This document shows, one piece after another, positions 11,414 to 19,879 of a DNA stretch of 34,697 bases. The translations under genes and the position numbers were made by a program. The notes below the pieces were generated by a model. The model was not told the DNA's origin and made no database searches. It worked only from the letters and a program-made list of their open reading frames with translations. The stretch's first letter is position 1. Every line of letters starts with the position of its first letter. The stretch is from a virus: IMG/VR virus record IMGVR_UViG_3300011113_000338, positions 1-34,697 of that record; one strand, 5' to 3'.

Positions 11414-11422
11414 AATGGAGAT

Positions 11423-11463
11423 GGGGTGGGGATGGGGGGATAATAAGGGGGGAAGGGGGGGGG
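11423..11463 (+). other. G-tract, very strong G-quadruplex motif
   Basis: Five G-runs of 4, 4, 6, 6 and 9 bases on the rightward strand are separated by loops T, AT, ATAATAA and AA. This exceeds the usual four-run G-quadruplex rule. It lies in the only real gap (11414-11494) between the two zinc-ribbon genes, two genes before terL. Possible roles are packaging start, replication pause or mRNA structure. Confidence 0.85.
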
Positions 11464-11494
11464 ATGTCAAGAGGTTTTAAAGGAAAATATTTTT

Positions 11495-11704
11495 ATGGGA
11501 ATTGAGCACATGGTTAAAGATGAGTCTGTAGAGAGTCAGAGGTGTCCTAGCTGTGGTCATGTAAGTACGTTAAAGGCTGGTGAGCCTACAACGGCGTATG
11601 GCTTGTATGCTGGGATTAGTGGTGAGTACTTTTACTGTCAAAATCCTAAGTGCTCTGTAGAGCGAATCTACGGCGATAATATGGTTATGGTGAGTGGGAA
11701 GTGA
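11495..11704 (+). CDS. Small zinc-ribbon protein upstream of terL
   Basis: A 69-aa protein with CPSCGHVSTL (residues 17-26) and a distal FYCQNPKCSVERIY, the two C-x2-C/C-x4-C knuckles of a zinc ribbon. It may help the terminase or bind DNA. An AAAGGA site lies about 10 nt before ATG 11495. A second in-frame ATG is at 11510. The stop overlaps the terL GTG as GTGA, so the two are translationally coupled. Confidence 0.65.
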   Translation: MGIEHMVKDESVESQRCPSCGHVSTLKAGEPTTAYGLYAGISGEYFYCQNPKCSVERIYGDNMVMVSGK

Positions 11705-13125
11705 CTGAAACACACGAATCAGTGGATACGCACGAGCGAATTGTTTGGTCACCTCAAAAAGGTCCGCAGGAGATGCTTATTCACTGTCCTTTGCCTCTTA
11801 TAGGCTATGGAGGCGCTCGAGGTGGCGGTAAAACTGATGGTGTGCTCGGTAAGTTCGCTATTAAGCAAGAACAGCTTGGCGCTGATTTTAACGCCATCTT
11901 CTTTCGTAAAGAGCTTCCCCAGGCAGATGACCTTATTGAGCGAGCTAAGCAGATTTACTTACCTCTTAAAGCTCACTGGCAGGACCAGAAAAAGCAATTC
12001 ACCTTCTTATCAGGTGGAAGATTGCGTTTTAGGCCTCTGGCTAATGATGCTGATGCTGAAAAGTATCAAGGTCAAAATTTATCCGATTGCGCTATAGAAG
12101 AAGCTGGAAACTATAGCGATCCAAGCTGCATTTGGAAGCTTTTTGGAGCTATTCGAGGAAAGGGAAACGGTCAGGTTATTCTCACTTTCAATCCTGGCGG
12201 TGTTGGTCATAGCTGGCTAAAAGAGGTGTTTGTCCGTCCAGCGCCGATGGGCAAGAAAATACTGGTTAAAAAGTTACCTACCGGTAAGGAAATTAAGTAC
12301 ATTTACATACCGAGTAGAGTTTACGATAACAAAATCCTACTTGCTCAAGATCCGGAGTACATTAACCGCTTGCACATGGTAGGCAGTCCGGAGCTGGTGC
12401 GAGCTTGGCTAGAAGGAGACTTTGAAATCCATGAAGGTAGTTACTTTCCTGAGTTTAGCTCTAAACATATCGTTGCTCCTTTTAACATCCCTAAACACTG
12501 GCCCCGTTACCTTGGTTATGACTGGGGCTATCGCTCTCCTTTTGCTGCTGTCTGGGGCGCTGTTAGTTCTGGACGTGATGACCGAGGTAATGAAGTACCG
12601 TATCCTAAAGGAGCAATTGTCGTATATCGAGAGATGTGGGGAAAAGGAGTTGATAACGTCGAACAGGCCAACAGAATCGCATCTGTTTCAGTAGGCGAAA
12701 ATCCCATTGCTGTGGCTGATCCTAGCATCTTTAGCCATGAGGGAGGTCCCAGCATTAACGACCAATTCACTGCCGTCTTTGCCAAGTACAAGCATCCTGC
12801 GTTTAGAGCTGCAGATAACGACCGATTGTCTGGCTGGGCGCAAATTAGACAGCGCTTGGTAGGCAAGGAGCCTCTCCTATACATTTTCGCTACTTGCCCA
12901 TACCTTATAGAAACTTTACCATCCTTAACGATAGACAAGCGCAGGCCAGAAGATTTGGATACGAGCGGAAACGATCATGCCGCAGATGCCTTACGTTATA
13001 TGTGTAAAGCAAGGCTTATAGATGCCAAGTGGGAGCAGCCAAAAGAGGTGTTTAATAAAGGAATTATTAAGTTACAGAGTTATATAGCACAAGTTAGGTC
13101 ACAACAAGGCAGAGCTAGAATATGA
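11701..13125 (+). CDS. terL: Terminase large subunit (packaging ATPase/nuclease)
   Basis: A 474-aa motor that pumps DNA into the prohead and cuts the concatemer. The ATPase domain has Walker A GGARGGGKT (residues 37-45), Walker B CAIEE (130-134) and the coupling motif ILTFNPGG (160-167). The RNase H-like nuclease has Asp274 in YDWGYRSP, Asp340 in VADPS, and Asp425/Asp429 in NDHAADALRY. GTG is the start, overlapping the upstream stop. The last bases overlap the portal ATG as ATGA. The length is normal for headful-type podovirus terminases. Confidence 0.95.
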   Translation: MTETHESVDTHERIVWSPQKGPQEMLIHCPLPLIGYGGARGGGKTDGVLGKFAIKQEQLGADFNAIFFRKELPQADDLIERAKQIYLPLKAHWQDQKKQFTFLSGGRLRFRPLANDADAEKYQGQNLSDCAIEEAGNYSDPSCIWKLFGAIRGKGNGQVILTFNPGGVGHSWLKEVFVRPAPMGKKILVKKLPTGKEIKYIYIPSRVYDNKILLAQDPEYINRLHMVGSPELVRAWLEGDFEIHEGSYFPEFSSKHIVAPFNIPKHWPRYLGYDWGYRSPFAAVWGAVSSGRDDRGNEVPYPKGAIVVYREMWGKGVDNVEQANRIASVSVGENPIAVADPSIFSHEGGPSINDQFTAVFAKYKHPAFRAADNDRLSGWAQIRQRLVGKEPLLYIFATCPYLIETLPSLTIDKRRPEDLDTSGNDHAADALRYMCKARLIDAKWEQPKEVFNKGIIKLQSYIAQVRSQQGRARI

Positions 13126-15695
13126 AAATTGCGCCACTATCACAAAAGTACTCGCCTAGATGGTGGAAAAGTCAGATTACTGACGCAGAAGAGCGCAGAA
13201 AGAAGTTCATCGAGTACGCAGAAGAGTCAATCCGAGTTTATAACGCTCAAAAGCAGGTTGGAGTTCTAAACGATGTAGAGCGTCGTCTTAACGTTTGGTG
13301 GTACGTTAATAATACTCTCCTCCCTGCTTACTTTTCCTCCACTCCAAAGGCTGAAGTAAACCTAAGAAAGCGAACTGGTGGCTTAGCTGCTGAGTTCGGT
13401 AGCGTTATTCTCGAGCGAAACATTCAGTACGCTATGGATGTTCACTTTGACTTTGACATTCTAGGCTATAACGCTGCGATGCAGCTCTTACTTACCGGCC
13501 AGTCCGTCCTGTGGGCTAGGTACGTGCCTAAAATCGAAACTATCCTTCAGGAAATCGCTCTAATTAAAGATCCAAGCGGTCTGCTTATCGACGGGGAGGG
13601 CAAACCTTATGATGGGGATACGAGCAATCTTCGCGGTGGCCCTGGCGGTATTATGCTTAGTAGCCTTGAAGTTGAGCAAAAGACTGACGAAAAGGCGATT
13701 CTTGAGGTGGTTCAGTATTCTGACTACTACTGCTCAGACGCACGAAACGAGCAAGAAATCGAATGGCAGGCGCGCCGTGCCTTCCTGGATAGGGCCGAAG
13801 CAGAGGAGAAGTTTGGCAAGGAAATCGCCAAAAACCTAAAGTATGATTCCTATCCTGAAGTCGTTAAGAAGGATATTGCTCGCAAAGATGACAAGTTCGA
13901 AGGCAAGGCAGAAATTTACGAGGTTTGGTGCCAAGCTACAGAGAAAGTCTACTGGATGCAAAAAGGTGGCGATAAGTCAGTTATAGAGACTTCAGAGCCT
14001 CCAACTAAATTTGATAGATTCTATCCTTGCTCCGTCATTCGGCAGACCGCAGATCCTGATTCTGTTATTCCAGTGTCTGACTACGCTCATGTTAAGGACC
14101 AAATTCTCGAGGTGGAGCGCCTTACAACTCGTATCCATGCTGTTACTCAGGCTATCCGCACTAACCAGCTTTATGATGCCACTTTAGGCAACCAGGTAGA
14201 GCAGCTCTTTACCGGCGATTTAAAGCTTATCCCAACAACTAACTGGCCAAGCTATAAGCAGCGTGGCGGCCTCGCTAACGGCATTGAGGGCGTTAATATC
14301 GAGCCATACATCAACGCTCTAAACGTGCTTCAGGGAGCCAGAGAGAAGGCCTTACAGCAGTTATACGAAACACTAAAGGTGTCTGACCTGCTTCGTGGCA
14401 CATCAGAACAATACAAGAGTGCTACGGCTAATAGACTTGAAAATCAGTGGTCCTCTCTTGGCCTAATCGTTCGTCAGAACATGTTTGCCAAGTTCATTTC
14501 TGATGCCATTTCCAACTTAGGCACAATCATCTGCGAGCATTTCGATGAAGCAAGAATCTTTGAGGTTGGCGACGCCGACGAGCTTATCTATCCAGCAATC
14601 TTTGTCCCTCAACCTCCTCCCCCACCACCACCTGCGGAAGGTATGGAAAACATGCCTCCACCTCCGCCTCCTCAAATGCCGCAACCAGAAGAAATGCTAG
14701 CGCAAATGAAGCAGCAGATTATGCAGCTCTTGCGTGATCCAAAGCTTCGTTGCTACCGCATTCAGATTGCGTCTGACTCTATGGTCGCTCTAGACCAAGC
14801 TCAGCAGCAGCAGGAGGGCCAGGCTCTTATCGGTGCAGCAGGACAGTTCTTTGACCAAATGAGAGGCTTGGTAGAGCAGTATCCTCCGCTACTCGAGTTT
14901 AGTATCGGCTTTTTCCAAAACATGATGAAGCGTTACAAGGGAGGCAAGGAGCTGGATGGATTATTTACTAAGGCTATGCAGCAAATTGGCGAGATTGCTA
15001 AGGCGAAAGAGGAGGCAGCTAAACAACCGCCTCCACCTGATCCAGTCATGCAAGAAATGCAGGCCAGGATGCAAATTGCACAAATAGAGTCGCAGACAAG
15101 ACTGCAGCAAGCTCAAATGGAAGCTCAAGACAAGGCGATGAAGAATCAGCTTGAGATGCAAAACCAGCAGCTTAAAATGCAGCGTGACCAACTCGAGGCG
15201 CAGCTCTCTGTTCAAGACCAGCAGTTTAAAGAGTTTATCGAGCAGCAAAAGCTTGGTATTGCTCAACAAGAAGTGCAGATTAAGGCGCAGAGCGTTCAGG
15301 TTGACATGCTTAAAGTTCAGTCTACCGCTCAAAGCGAGGCTGATAAGGCTATCATCAAGCAGGAAAGCTCGCAGATGCAGCACATCCTTGAGATTCAAAA
15401 GCTTGAGCTTGAGCAAATGCGTATGCGGTTATCTGAGTCTGAAAAGCTTATGGAAGAACGTAGACTTGCTTCAGAGCAGCAGTTAGAGCGTATTAGATTA
15501 CAAATGGATAGCATTAACCAATCGCCTAAGATTATGAGTATGGGCGGTATGAGTGGTCGAAAAAAGTCAGGAAAAATAGTTACTGACGAGAACGGCAATC
15601 CAACTGCTATTGAGATAACAGAACAACCAGAAGTTAAAGTACAGCGCATAACACTTGATGAAGAAGGCAATCCTTCAGGGATTGAGTTAGAATAA
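13122..15695 (+). CDS. Portal protein with long Pro/Gln-rich C-terminal extension
   Basis: An 857-aa portal that forms the dodecameric DNA channel. The N-terminal 480 residues have portal-type features (WWKSQITDAEERRKKFIEYA, WWYVNNTLLPAYFSSTPKAEVN, and the DLLRGTSEQYKSATANRLENQW segment near the channel helices). After it come two poly-Pro stretches (about residues 499-507 and 514-522). A long Gln/Met-rich coiled coil follows (about 610-800) and then a short basic-acidic tail. The extension recalls the P22 portal barrel, but is unusually Gln/Pro-rich. The start is ATGA-coupled to terL. Confidence 0.9.
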   Translation: MKIAPLSQKYSPRWWKSQITDAEERRKKFIEYAEESIRVYNAQKQVGVLNDVERRLNVWWYVNNTLLPAYFSSTPKAEVNLRKRTGGLAAEFGSVILERNIQYAMDVHFDFDILGYNAAMQLLLTGQSVLWARYVPKIETILQEIALIKDPSGLLIDGEGKPYDGDTSNLRGGPGGIMLSSLEVEQKTDEKAILEVVQYSDYYCSDARNEQEIEWQARRAFLDRAEAEEKFGKEIAKNLKYDSYPEVVKKDIARKDDKFEGKAEIYEVWCQATEKVYWMQKGGDKSVIETSEPPTKFDRFYPCSVIRQTADPDSVIPVSDYAHVKDQILEVERLTTRIHAVTQAIRTNQLYDATLGNQVEQLFTGDLKLIPTTNWPSYKQRGGLANGIEGVNIEPYINALNVLQGAREKALQQLYETLKVSDLLRGTSEQYKSATANRLENQWSSLGLIVRQNMFAKFISDAISNLGTIICEHFDEARIFEVGDADELIYPAIFVPQPPPPPPPAEGMENMPPPPPPQMPQPEEMLAQMKQQIMQLLRDPKLRCYRIQIASDSMVALDQAQQQQEGQALIGAAGQFFDQMRGLVEQYPPLLEFSIGFFQNMMKRYKGGKELDGLFTKAMQQIGEIAKAKEEAAKQPPPPDPVMQEMQARMQIAQIESQTRLQQAQMEAQDKAMKNQLEMQNQQLKMQRDQLEAQLSVQDQQFKEFIEQQKLGIAQQEVQIKAQSVQVDMLKVQSTAQSEADKAIIKQESSQMQHILEIQKLELEQMRMRLSESEKLMEERRLASEQQLERIRLQMDSINQSPKIMSMGGMSGRKKSGKIVTDENGNPTAIEITEQPEVKVQRITLDEEGNPSGIELE

Positions 15696-16093
15696 TGGCA
15701 AATGCAATTTATCCAAAAGCTAAACAGAAGTTTCTTGATGCGCTGATTGATATGCCGACGGACACAATCAAAATAGCTTTGATTGATACTGCTTTGTATA
15801 CATACAGTGCAGCGCACGAATTTTACTCTTCTGCGTCTGCTGCACAAGTAGGAACTCCTGTAACTTTGGCGTCAAAAACCATTACAAGCGGTGTGTTTGA
15901 TGCTGACAATGTTACCTTCACTTCAGTAACTGGAGCCTCTGTAGAAGCGCTAATTATCTACAAAGATACAGGCTCCGCAGCTACTTCACCGCTAATTATG
16001 TACATTGACGTAGCAGCAAGTGGTTTACCTGTAACGCCAAACGGTAACAATATCGATGTTCAGTTTAACGCTTCAGGAATCTTTGCTTTATAG
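15695..16093 (+). CDS. Small virion-associated beta protein
   Basis: A 132-aa protein with a pattern common in many tailed phages: IYPKAKQKFLDALIDMPTDT, then IKIALIDTALYTY, VTFTSVTGASVEALIIYKDTG, and SGLPVTPNGNNIDVQF. It is Thr/Ser/Ala-rich and beta-rich. Family members lie in head or tail modules and are probably structural. The exact role is unknown. ATG overlaps the portal TAA (TAATG). Confidence 0.65.
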   Translation: MANAIYPKAKQKFLDALIDMPTDTIKIALIDTALYTYSAAHEFYSSASAAQVGTPVTLASKTITSGVFDADNVTFTSVTGASVEALIIYKDTGSAATSPLIMYIDVAASGLPVTPNGNNIDVQFNASGIFAL

Positions 16094-16101
16094 GATAAGT
16101 C

Positions 16102-16533
16102 ATGCCAGATAATGTCGGATATACACCTGGAACTGGAGCAACTATAGCCGCTGATGATTTGAGCGGAGTTCTTTATCAGCGTGTAAAAATCTCAGAAGGT
16201 GCTGACGGTAGTGCTACTGATGTATCTGCTGCTAATCCAATGCCTGTGTCAGTACCAGGTGCAGTATCAGTTACAATAATGAGCGTAACTACCGCCGCTG
16301 TAGGCACTAACTACACTGCATTTAGTTCTCAAACTTGTAATTGTCTGGACATCGTAAACACATCTTCTGTAGCTATAGAATATCGCCGTGGAGCTACTGG
16401 CACAGCTATGACAATACTCAGCGGCTCATCAAGACTTGTAGTAGGCATTACAAACGCTAACCAGATTGACGTAAGACGAGTTGATACAAGCAATACGCAG
16501 ATAACTATACCTGCTGAGGCTATCGTAATATGA
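16102..16533 (+). CDS. Small virion structural protein
   Basis: A 143-aa beta-rich protein beginning PDNVGYTPGTGATIAADDLS and containing VLYQRVKISEGADGSATDV and NPMPVSVPGAVSVTI. Similar proteins sit near portal or capsid genes in podoviruses, and may be decoration or minor head proteins. It ends in a strand-rich IDVRRVDTSNTQITIPAEAIVI. Its stop overlaps the next start as ATGA. Confidence 0.6.
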   Translation: MPDNVGYTPGTGATIAADDLSGVLYQRVKISEGADGSATDVSAANPMPVSVPGAVSVTIMSVTTAAVGTNYTAFSSQTCNCLDIVNTSSVAIEYRRGATGTAMTILSGSSRLVVGITNANQIDVRRVDTSNTQITIPAEAIVI

Positions 16534-17471
16534 CGGGCACTCTTACTAGGCTTCCTGGTGGTGGTCAGCAAATCATCCGTGAATACACTGCTGGCGCTAC
16601 TTGGACTAAACAACCAGGACTTAAATATGTCTATGTAGTTGCTATTGGCGCTGGTGGTGGAGGCGGTGGTGGCGCTCGTTATGCTCTTGGAGTTTTAAGA
16701 ACTGGCGGCGGTGGTGGTGGTGGTGGTGCAACGGCTTCTAGATACATATTAGCTACGGCATTAGGAGCCACTGAAACTGTTACCGTTGGCGCTGGTGGCA
16801 CCGCTGGAGCAGCAGCAACCGTTGATAGTACAAACGGAGGCAATGGAGGCAACGGAACTGCATCATCATTTGGGACATGGGTATCAGCTAGATTTGGCGG
16901 TGGTGGTGGTGGTGGTACGAATACCGCTGCTGGTGCTGCTGGAACTGGTGGAGCTTTAGCTAACTGTACGCCTCCGCAACTACCATCGCTTGCAGGAGTA
17001 GCAGGAGCATCTGGCGGTAACGTAAACGGCGCTGCTGGCTCTACAACTCAAATGCTTTCTGCGGCTGGTGGTACCGGTGGTGCTGGCGGTGGTGGTATCA
17101 ATATATCTAACGCAACTGGTAATGGTGGAGGTTGTAGTCGTCCTTATAACATTAACGGCGTTCAAGACGCTGTTCGTGCTGGCGGCACAAATGGTACTGG
17201 AGGTAACGGTTCTGATGGTCTTGATAATCGTGCGTTACAAATTATAAATGAATACAACGTAACAGCGCAGGTCACCAGAGGTTTTGGTAGCTCTGGTGCT
17301 GGAGGTGGAAGTGGCAGCGGTACAGGTGCTACAATCGCAGGTGGAAACGGTGGTAGAGGTGGCAACTACGGTCAAGGCGGTGGTGGTGGTGGAGCTTCTA
17401 CTAACGGTATAAACAGTGGCGCTGGAGGCGTTGGTGGCGATGGTCTAGTAGTCGTGGTGGAGTACTACTAA
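16530..17471 (+). CDS. Glycine-rich adhesin-like protein
   Basis: A 313-aa protein in which Gly runs dominate, for example at about residues 44-51, 63-70 and 122-130, with repeated GGNGG, GGAGG and GGSG blocks. It begins with a short domain (QQIIREYTAGATWTKQPGLKYVYVVAIGAG) and closes with GDGLVVVVEYY, as in glycine-rich domain proteins. Similar proteins in T2/S16-like phages are polyglycine-II adhesins at fibre tips. Here it lies between portal and scaffold, not in the tail-fibre region. I infer receptor binding or head decoration. Confidence 0.65.
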   Translation: MTGTLTRLPGGGQQIIREYTAGATWTKQPGLKYVYVVAIGAGGGGGGGARYALGVLRTGGGGGGGGATASRYILATALGATETVTVGAGGTAGAAATVDSTNGGNGGNGTASSFGTWVSARFGGGGGGGTNTAAGAAGTGGALANCTPPQLPSLAGVAGASGGNVNGAAGSTTQMLSAAGGTGGAGGGGINISNATGNGGGCSRPYNINGVQDAVRAGGTNGTGGNGSDGLDNRALQIINEYNVTAQVTRGFGSSGAGGGSGSGTGATIAGGNGGRGGNYGQGGGGGGASTNGINSGAGGVGGDGLVVVVEYY

Positions 17472-17653
17472 TGAAATACTACGCCGTTATATATCAAGGT
17501 AAGTGTGTTGCTAAGATTGTTATTGATCCAACCGTGCCGTACACGTGTCCATTTTTGTACGATGAGCTTGTAGAAGATCCGCTTAACGAGATTCCTGTAC
17601 ATAACGGAGATGAGCCAATATATCCTCCAGAGGCCGAGTTGGATGAAGCATGA
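17471..17653 (+). CDS. Small acidic protein after the Gly-rich adhesin
   Basis: A 60-aa acidic protein (MKYYAVIYQGKCVAKIVID, then FLYDELVEDPLNEIPVHNGDE) of unknown function. It starts at the TAATG of the adhesin and is coupled to the next gene by ATGA. It may be a chaperone or attachment factor for its neighbour (inference from position only). Confidence 0.55.
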   Translation: MKYYAVIYQGKCVAKIVIDPTVPYTCPFLYDELVEDPLNEIPVHNGDEPIYPPEAELDEA

Positions 17654-18489
17654 CGTTAGTCACGTTACTCAGCAATCAAGGTTCAACTACTCAAACCATA
17701 ACGCTTAATCGACTTGAGTCGACAGCGCAGACTTTCAATCCTACTGTAGTTCTTCAATCATCATCTGTTATTAGCCTGAACAGGCTAGAGTCTACGGCAC
17801 AGATATTCCTACCTACTGTTATTCAAGCAGGTGGCACTCAAACCATAACGCTTAACTTACTAGGCTCTACAGCACAGATATTTCTGCCGACTATTAACCT
17901 TGTAGGCGCAATTACTGATACCTCAGACATTCTTGACCGATACCGTAGAAAGCGTTCCGAATCAAAAGAAGAAGAAGAAGTAGCAGCGCAACTGCTAAAA
18001 GCTAGGCAAAAGCGGCCTCAAGTACAAAAGCAGCGCAAAGAACTTACCGACTGGAAGCGCCTTATTTACAAGGCCATTAACGGTGCAGACTCCGAAGAAG
18101 AACTGCAAGCAATATCTGTTGCTACTATTCCTACAGACTCTCCAGAAGTTGTAGCTGCTATATTTGCAGAAATAGAGCAGCGCAAAGAAGCAAGGCGTTT
18201 AGAACTAAAGCTAAAAATGGAAGAAGCTGCATTGCAATCAGTGCAGCTAGAAAACGCCATTGCTAGTAAGCAAGAAGAGCAACGCAAGGCAGTTGAAGCA
18301 ATACGCAAGCTACAAGAGGAAGTATTAGCTAGACATGCTATAGCTATGCAAGAAGCTGAAGCTATAGAACGCCAAGCTTTGCTAGAGCTACAGGCAGCAG
18401 AGCAAAAGGCTGCTGAGTTTACACGCAAAAGAAACAATCGTATTAAACGACTAAAAGCGCTAATGTGGTTAGCTAAATTGGACTTATGA
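17650..18489 (+). CDS. Repeat-containing coiled-coil virion protein
   Basis: A 279-aa protein with two parts. Residues about 14-82 hold three imperfect copies of a 19-24-residue unit, (T/I)xLNRLESTAQIFxPTV. Residues about 95-279 form an acidic then Gln/Glu-rich long coiled coil (EEEEVAAQLLKARQKRP, REAE-like heptads to QKAAEFTRKRNNRIKRL). It looks like a structural rod or minor head protein, and no homologue is recognised. Overlaps both neighbours by 4 bp. Confidence 0.6.
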   Translation: MTLVTLLSNQGSTTQTITLNRLESTAQTFNPTVVLQSSSVISLNRLESTAQIFLPTVIQAGGTQTITLNLLGSTAQIFLPTINLVGAITDTSDILDRYRRKRSESKEEEEVAAQLLKARQKRPQVQKQRKELTDWKRLIYKAINGADSEEELQAISVATIPTDSPEVVAAIFAEIEQRKEARRLELKLKMEEAALQSVQLENAIASKQEEQRKAVEAIRKLQEEVLARHAIAMQEAEAIERQALLELQAAEQKAAEFTRKRNNRIKRLKALMWLAKLDL

Positions 18490-18806
18490 AATACCAGCTA
18501 TTCCAATACTGTCCCGTCGCAGAAAAAGTTGTTCCAATCGCAGAGGTTCAACGCCGTGTGCAATCCAATGCTCGTGACCTGTTTATCCAGGACGAGATGG
18601 AGCCAACACGCAATCCGTTGAATCCGAAGGAAGTCTATACCAGTAAATCAAAGCTCAGGGCGGCTTATAGGGCTGCTGGAGCTGTTGAGGTTGGTGATGC
18701 CTACGATAAAGGATACATCCCAGATCGTGAGTCTGGCGCATCCGAACGAAGGCTAGTCAGCAATATGAAAGAACGTCTAATAGACAGGTATAGAAATGGA
18801 AGATAA
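18486..18806 (+). CDS. Head-module protein before the scaffold
   Basis: A 106-aa protein in the usual podovirus position between portal and scaffold. Pattern: CPVAEKVVPIAEVQRR, then DEMEPTRNPLNPKEVYTSKSKLR and AYRAAGAVEVGDAYD. The 'MEPxxxPLxxxxVxSKSxxRxxxxxxGxVEVG' motif is familiar from proteins in this location. It is perhaps a head-assembly factor. Start overlaps the previous gene by ATGA, and its end overlaps the scaffold start by 11 bp. Confidence 0.65.
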   Translation: MKYQLFQYCPVAEKVVPIAEVQRRVQSNARDLFIQDEMEPTRNPLNPKEVYTSKSKLRAAYRAAGAVEVGDAYDKGYIPDRESGASERRLVSNMKERLIDRYRNGR

Positions 18807-19833
18807 TACTCTAGAAACAAGCGTAGAAGATACCGAAGTAACAGTAGAGCGTGAGCCTGCCGATATTTCTATTCGCCAATCTTTAAAACAAAATCTCAAA
18901 AATGCATCTGTAGAGGAAGATGGCGATGACAGCAGAACAGAGACAGAAGACTCTTCCGATGAGGACTCCGTAGCGACTGAAGAACCTACTCAATCGGCAC
19001 CGATTCCTATGGCGCCACCGGCGGATATGAATGCCGCTGAAAAAGAGGCGTTTTTGAATCCAACTCCAGCTAACGCTCATATCTTACAGTCCTATCTTAA
19101 TAGACGTGCTTATGAGACACGCTCTGACTATAGCCGCAAAATGGCGGAAGTGGAACAATTAAAACGGCAGTCGGCTGGCCTGTACGACACGATTAAACAG
19201 TACGAGGACGAGTACGCTAGGGACGGCATAGCCATATCTGACGTAGCTAAGCGAGCTATTGCATGGGACAGGCAGATGCAAACTAATCCCGTAGAGACTG
19301 CTTTAGACTGGCTAGATTCATACGGCGTAAGTCTAGATGAATTAAGTAATTACGCTTACCAACAGCCCCAGGAGGCTCCGCAATACTTGACCAAAGAAGA
19401 CGCTGAGCGAATAGCAGAGGAGCGTTTTCAGTCAATTCAGTCTGAACAGCAAAAAAAGGCTATTGAGTACTACAATCAGCAGGTTGTAAACTCCTTTGTA
19501 AGTAGTAAGCCTCTGTTCCGCGATCCAGAGACAGCTTCGCAGTTAGAAGCTGAAATGGCTCCAGTGGTACAAGCGCTAAATGCTACTGGGCGGTATACCT
19601 CCCCAGAGCAGGTGCTTGAGACGGCTTACAACTATGTAGTTAATGGCAATCCGACTTTCTCCGGTCTTGCTCAAAAAATGACCGCAAAGTCTGCCGTAGA
19701 ACAGCAGCAGCAAGTCGTACAAAAGGCTAAAGCAGCTGCTAAATCAATATCTGGCTCCGCAGGTAGCGGTTCTCCCAGGATAGTCGCAAAAAGTTTACGG
19801 GATAACCTGCAGCGTCGGCTAGGCGGCGAATAG
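18796..19833 (+). CDS. Scaffolding-like protein
   Basis: A 345-aa protein directly before the capsid gene. The N-terminal 70 residues are very acidic (EEDGDDSRTETEDSSDEDS), followed by helical sequence. Later come PVETALDWLDSYGVSLDELS, EEAPQYLTKEDAERIAEERFQS and a Gln-rich helix, then a basic C-terminal end (RIVAKSLRDNLQRRLGGE). Acidic, helical, with a basic tail next to the capsid gene is typical of phage scaffolds. The basic tail would contact the capsid protein. Confidence 0.8.
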   Translation: MEDNTLETSVEDTEVTVEREPADISIRQSLKQNLKNASVEEDGDDSRTETEDSSDEDSVATEEPTQSAPIPMAPPADMNAAEKEAFLNPTPANAHILQSYLNRRAYETRSDYSRKMAEVEQLKRQSAGLYDTIKQYEDEYARDGIAISDVAKRAIAWDRQMQTNPVETALDWLDSYGVSLDELSNYAYQQPQEAPQYLTKEDAERIAEERFQSIQSEQQKKAIEYYNQQVVNSFVSSKPLFRDPETASQLEAEMAPVVQALNATGRYTSPEQVLETAYNYVVNGNPTFSGLAQKMTAKSAVEQQQQVVQKAKAAAKSISGSAGSGSPRIVAKSLRDNLQRRLGGE

Positions 19834-19851
19834 GCTCTAAAGCCATAGCGG

Positions 19852-19874
19852 TTATCCCAAATCATAAGGGATAA
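19852..19874 (+). promoter_or_regulatory. Hairpin covering the capsid-gene ribosome binding site
   Basis: TTATCCC (19852-19858) pairs with GGGATAA (19868-19874). The second arm contains the AAGGGA ribosome binding site of the capsid gene, whose ATG is at 19880. A smaller GGCT/AGCC stem precedes it. It may tune translation or mark an RNA processing end. Confidence 0.5.
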
Positions 19875-19879
19875 TTAAA

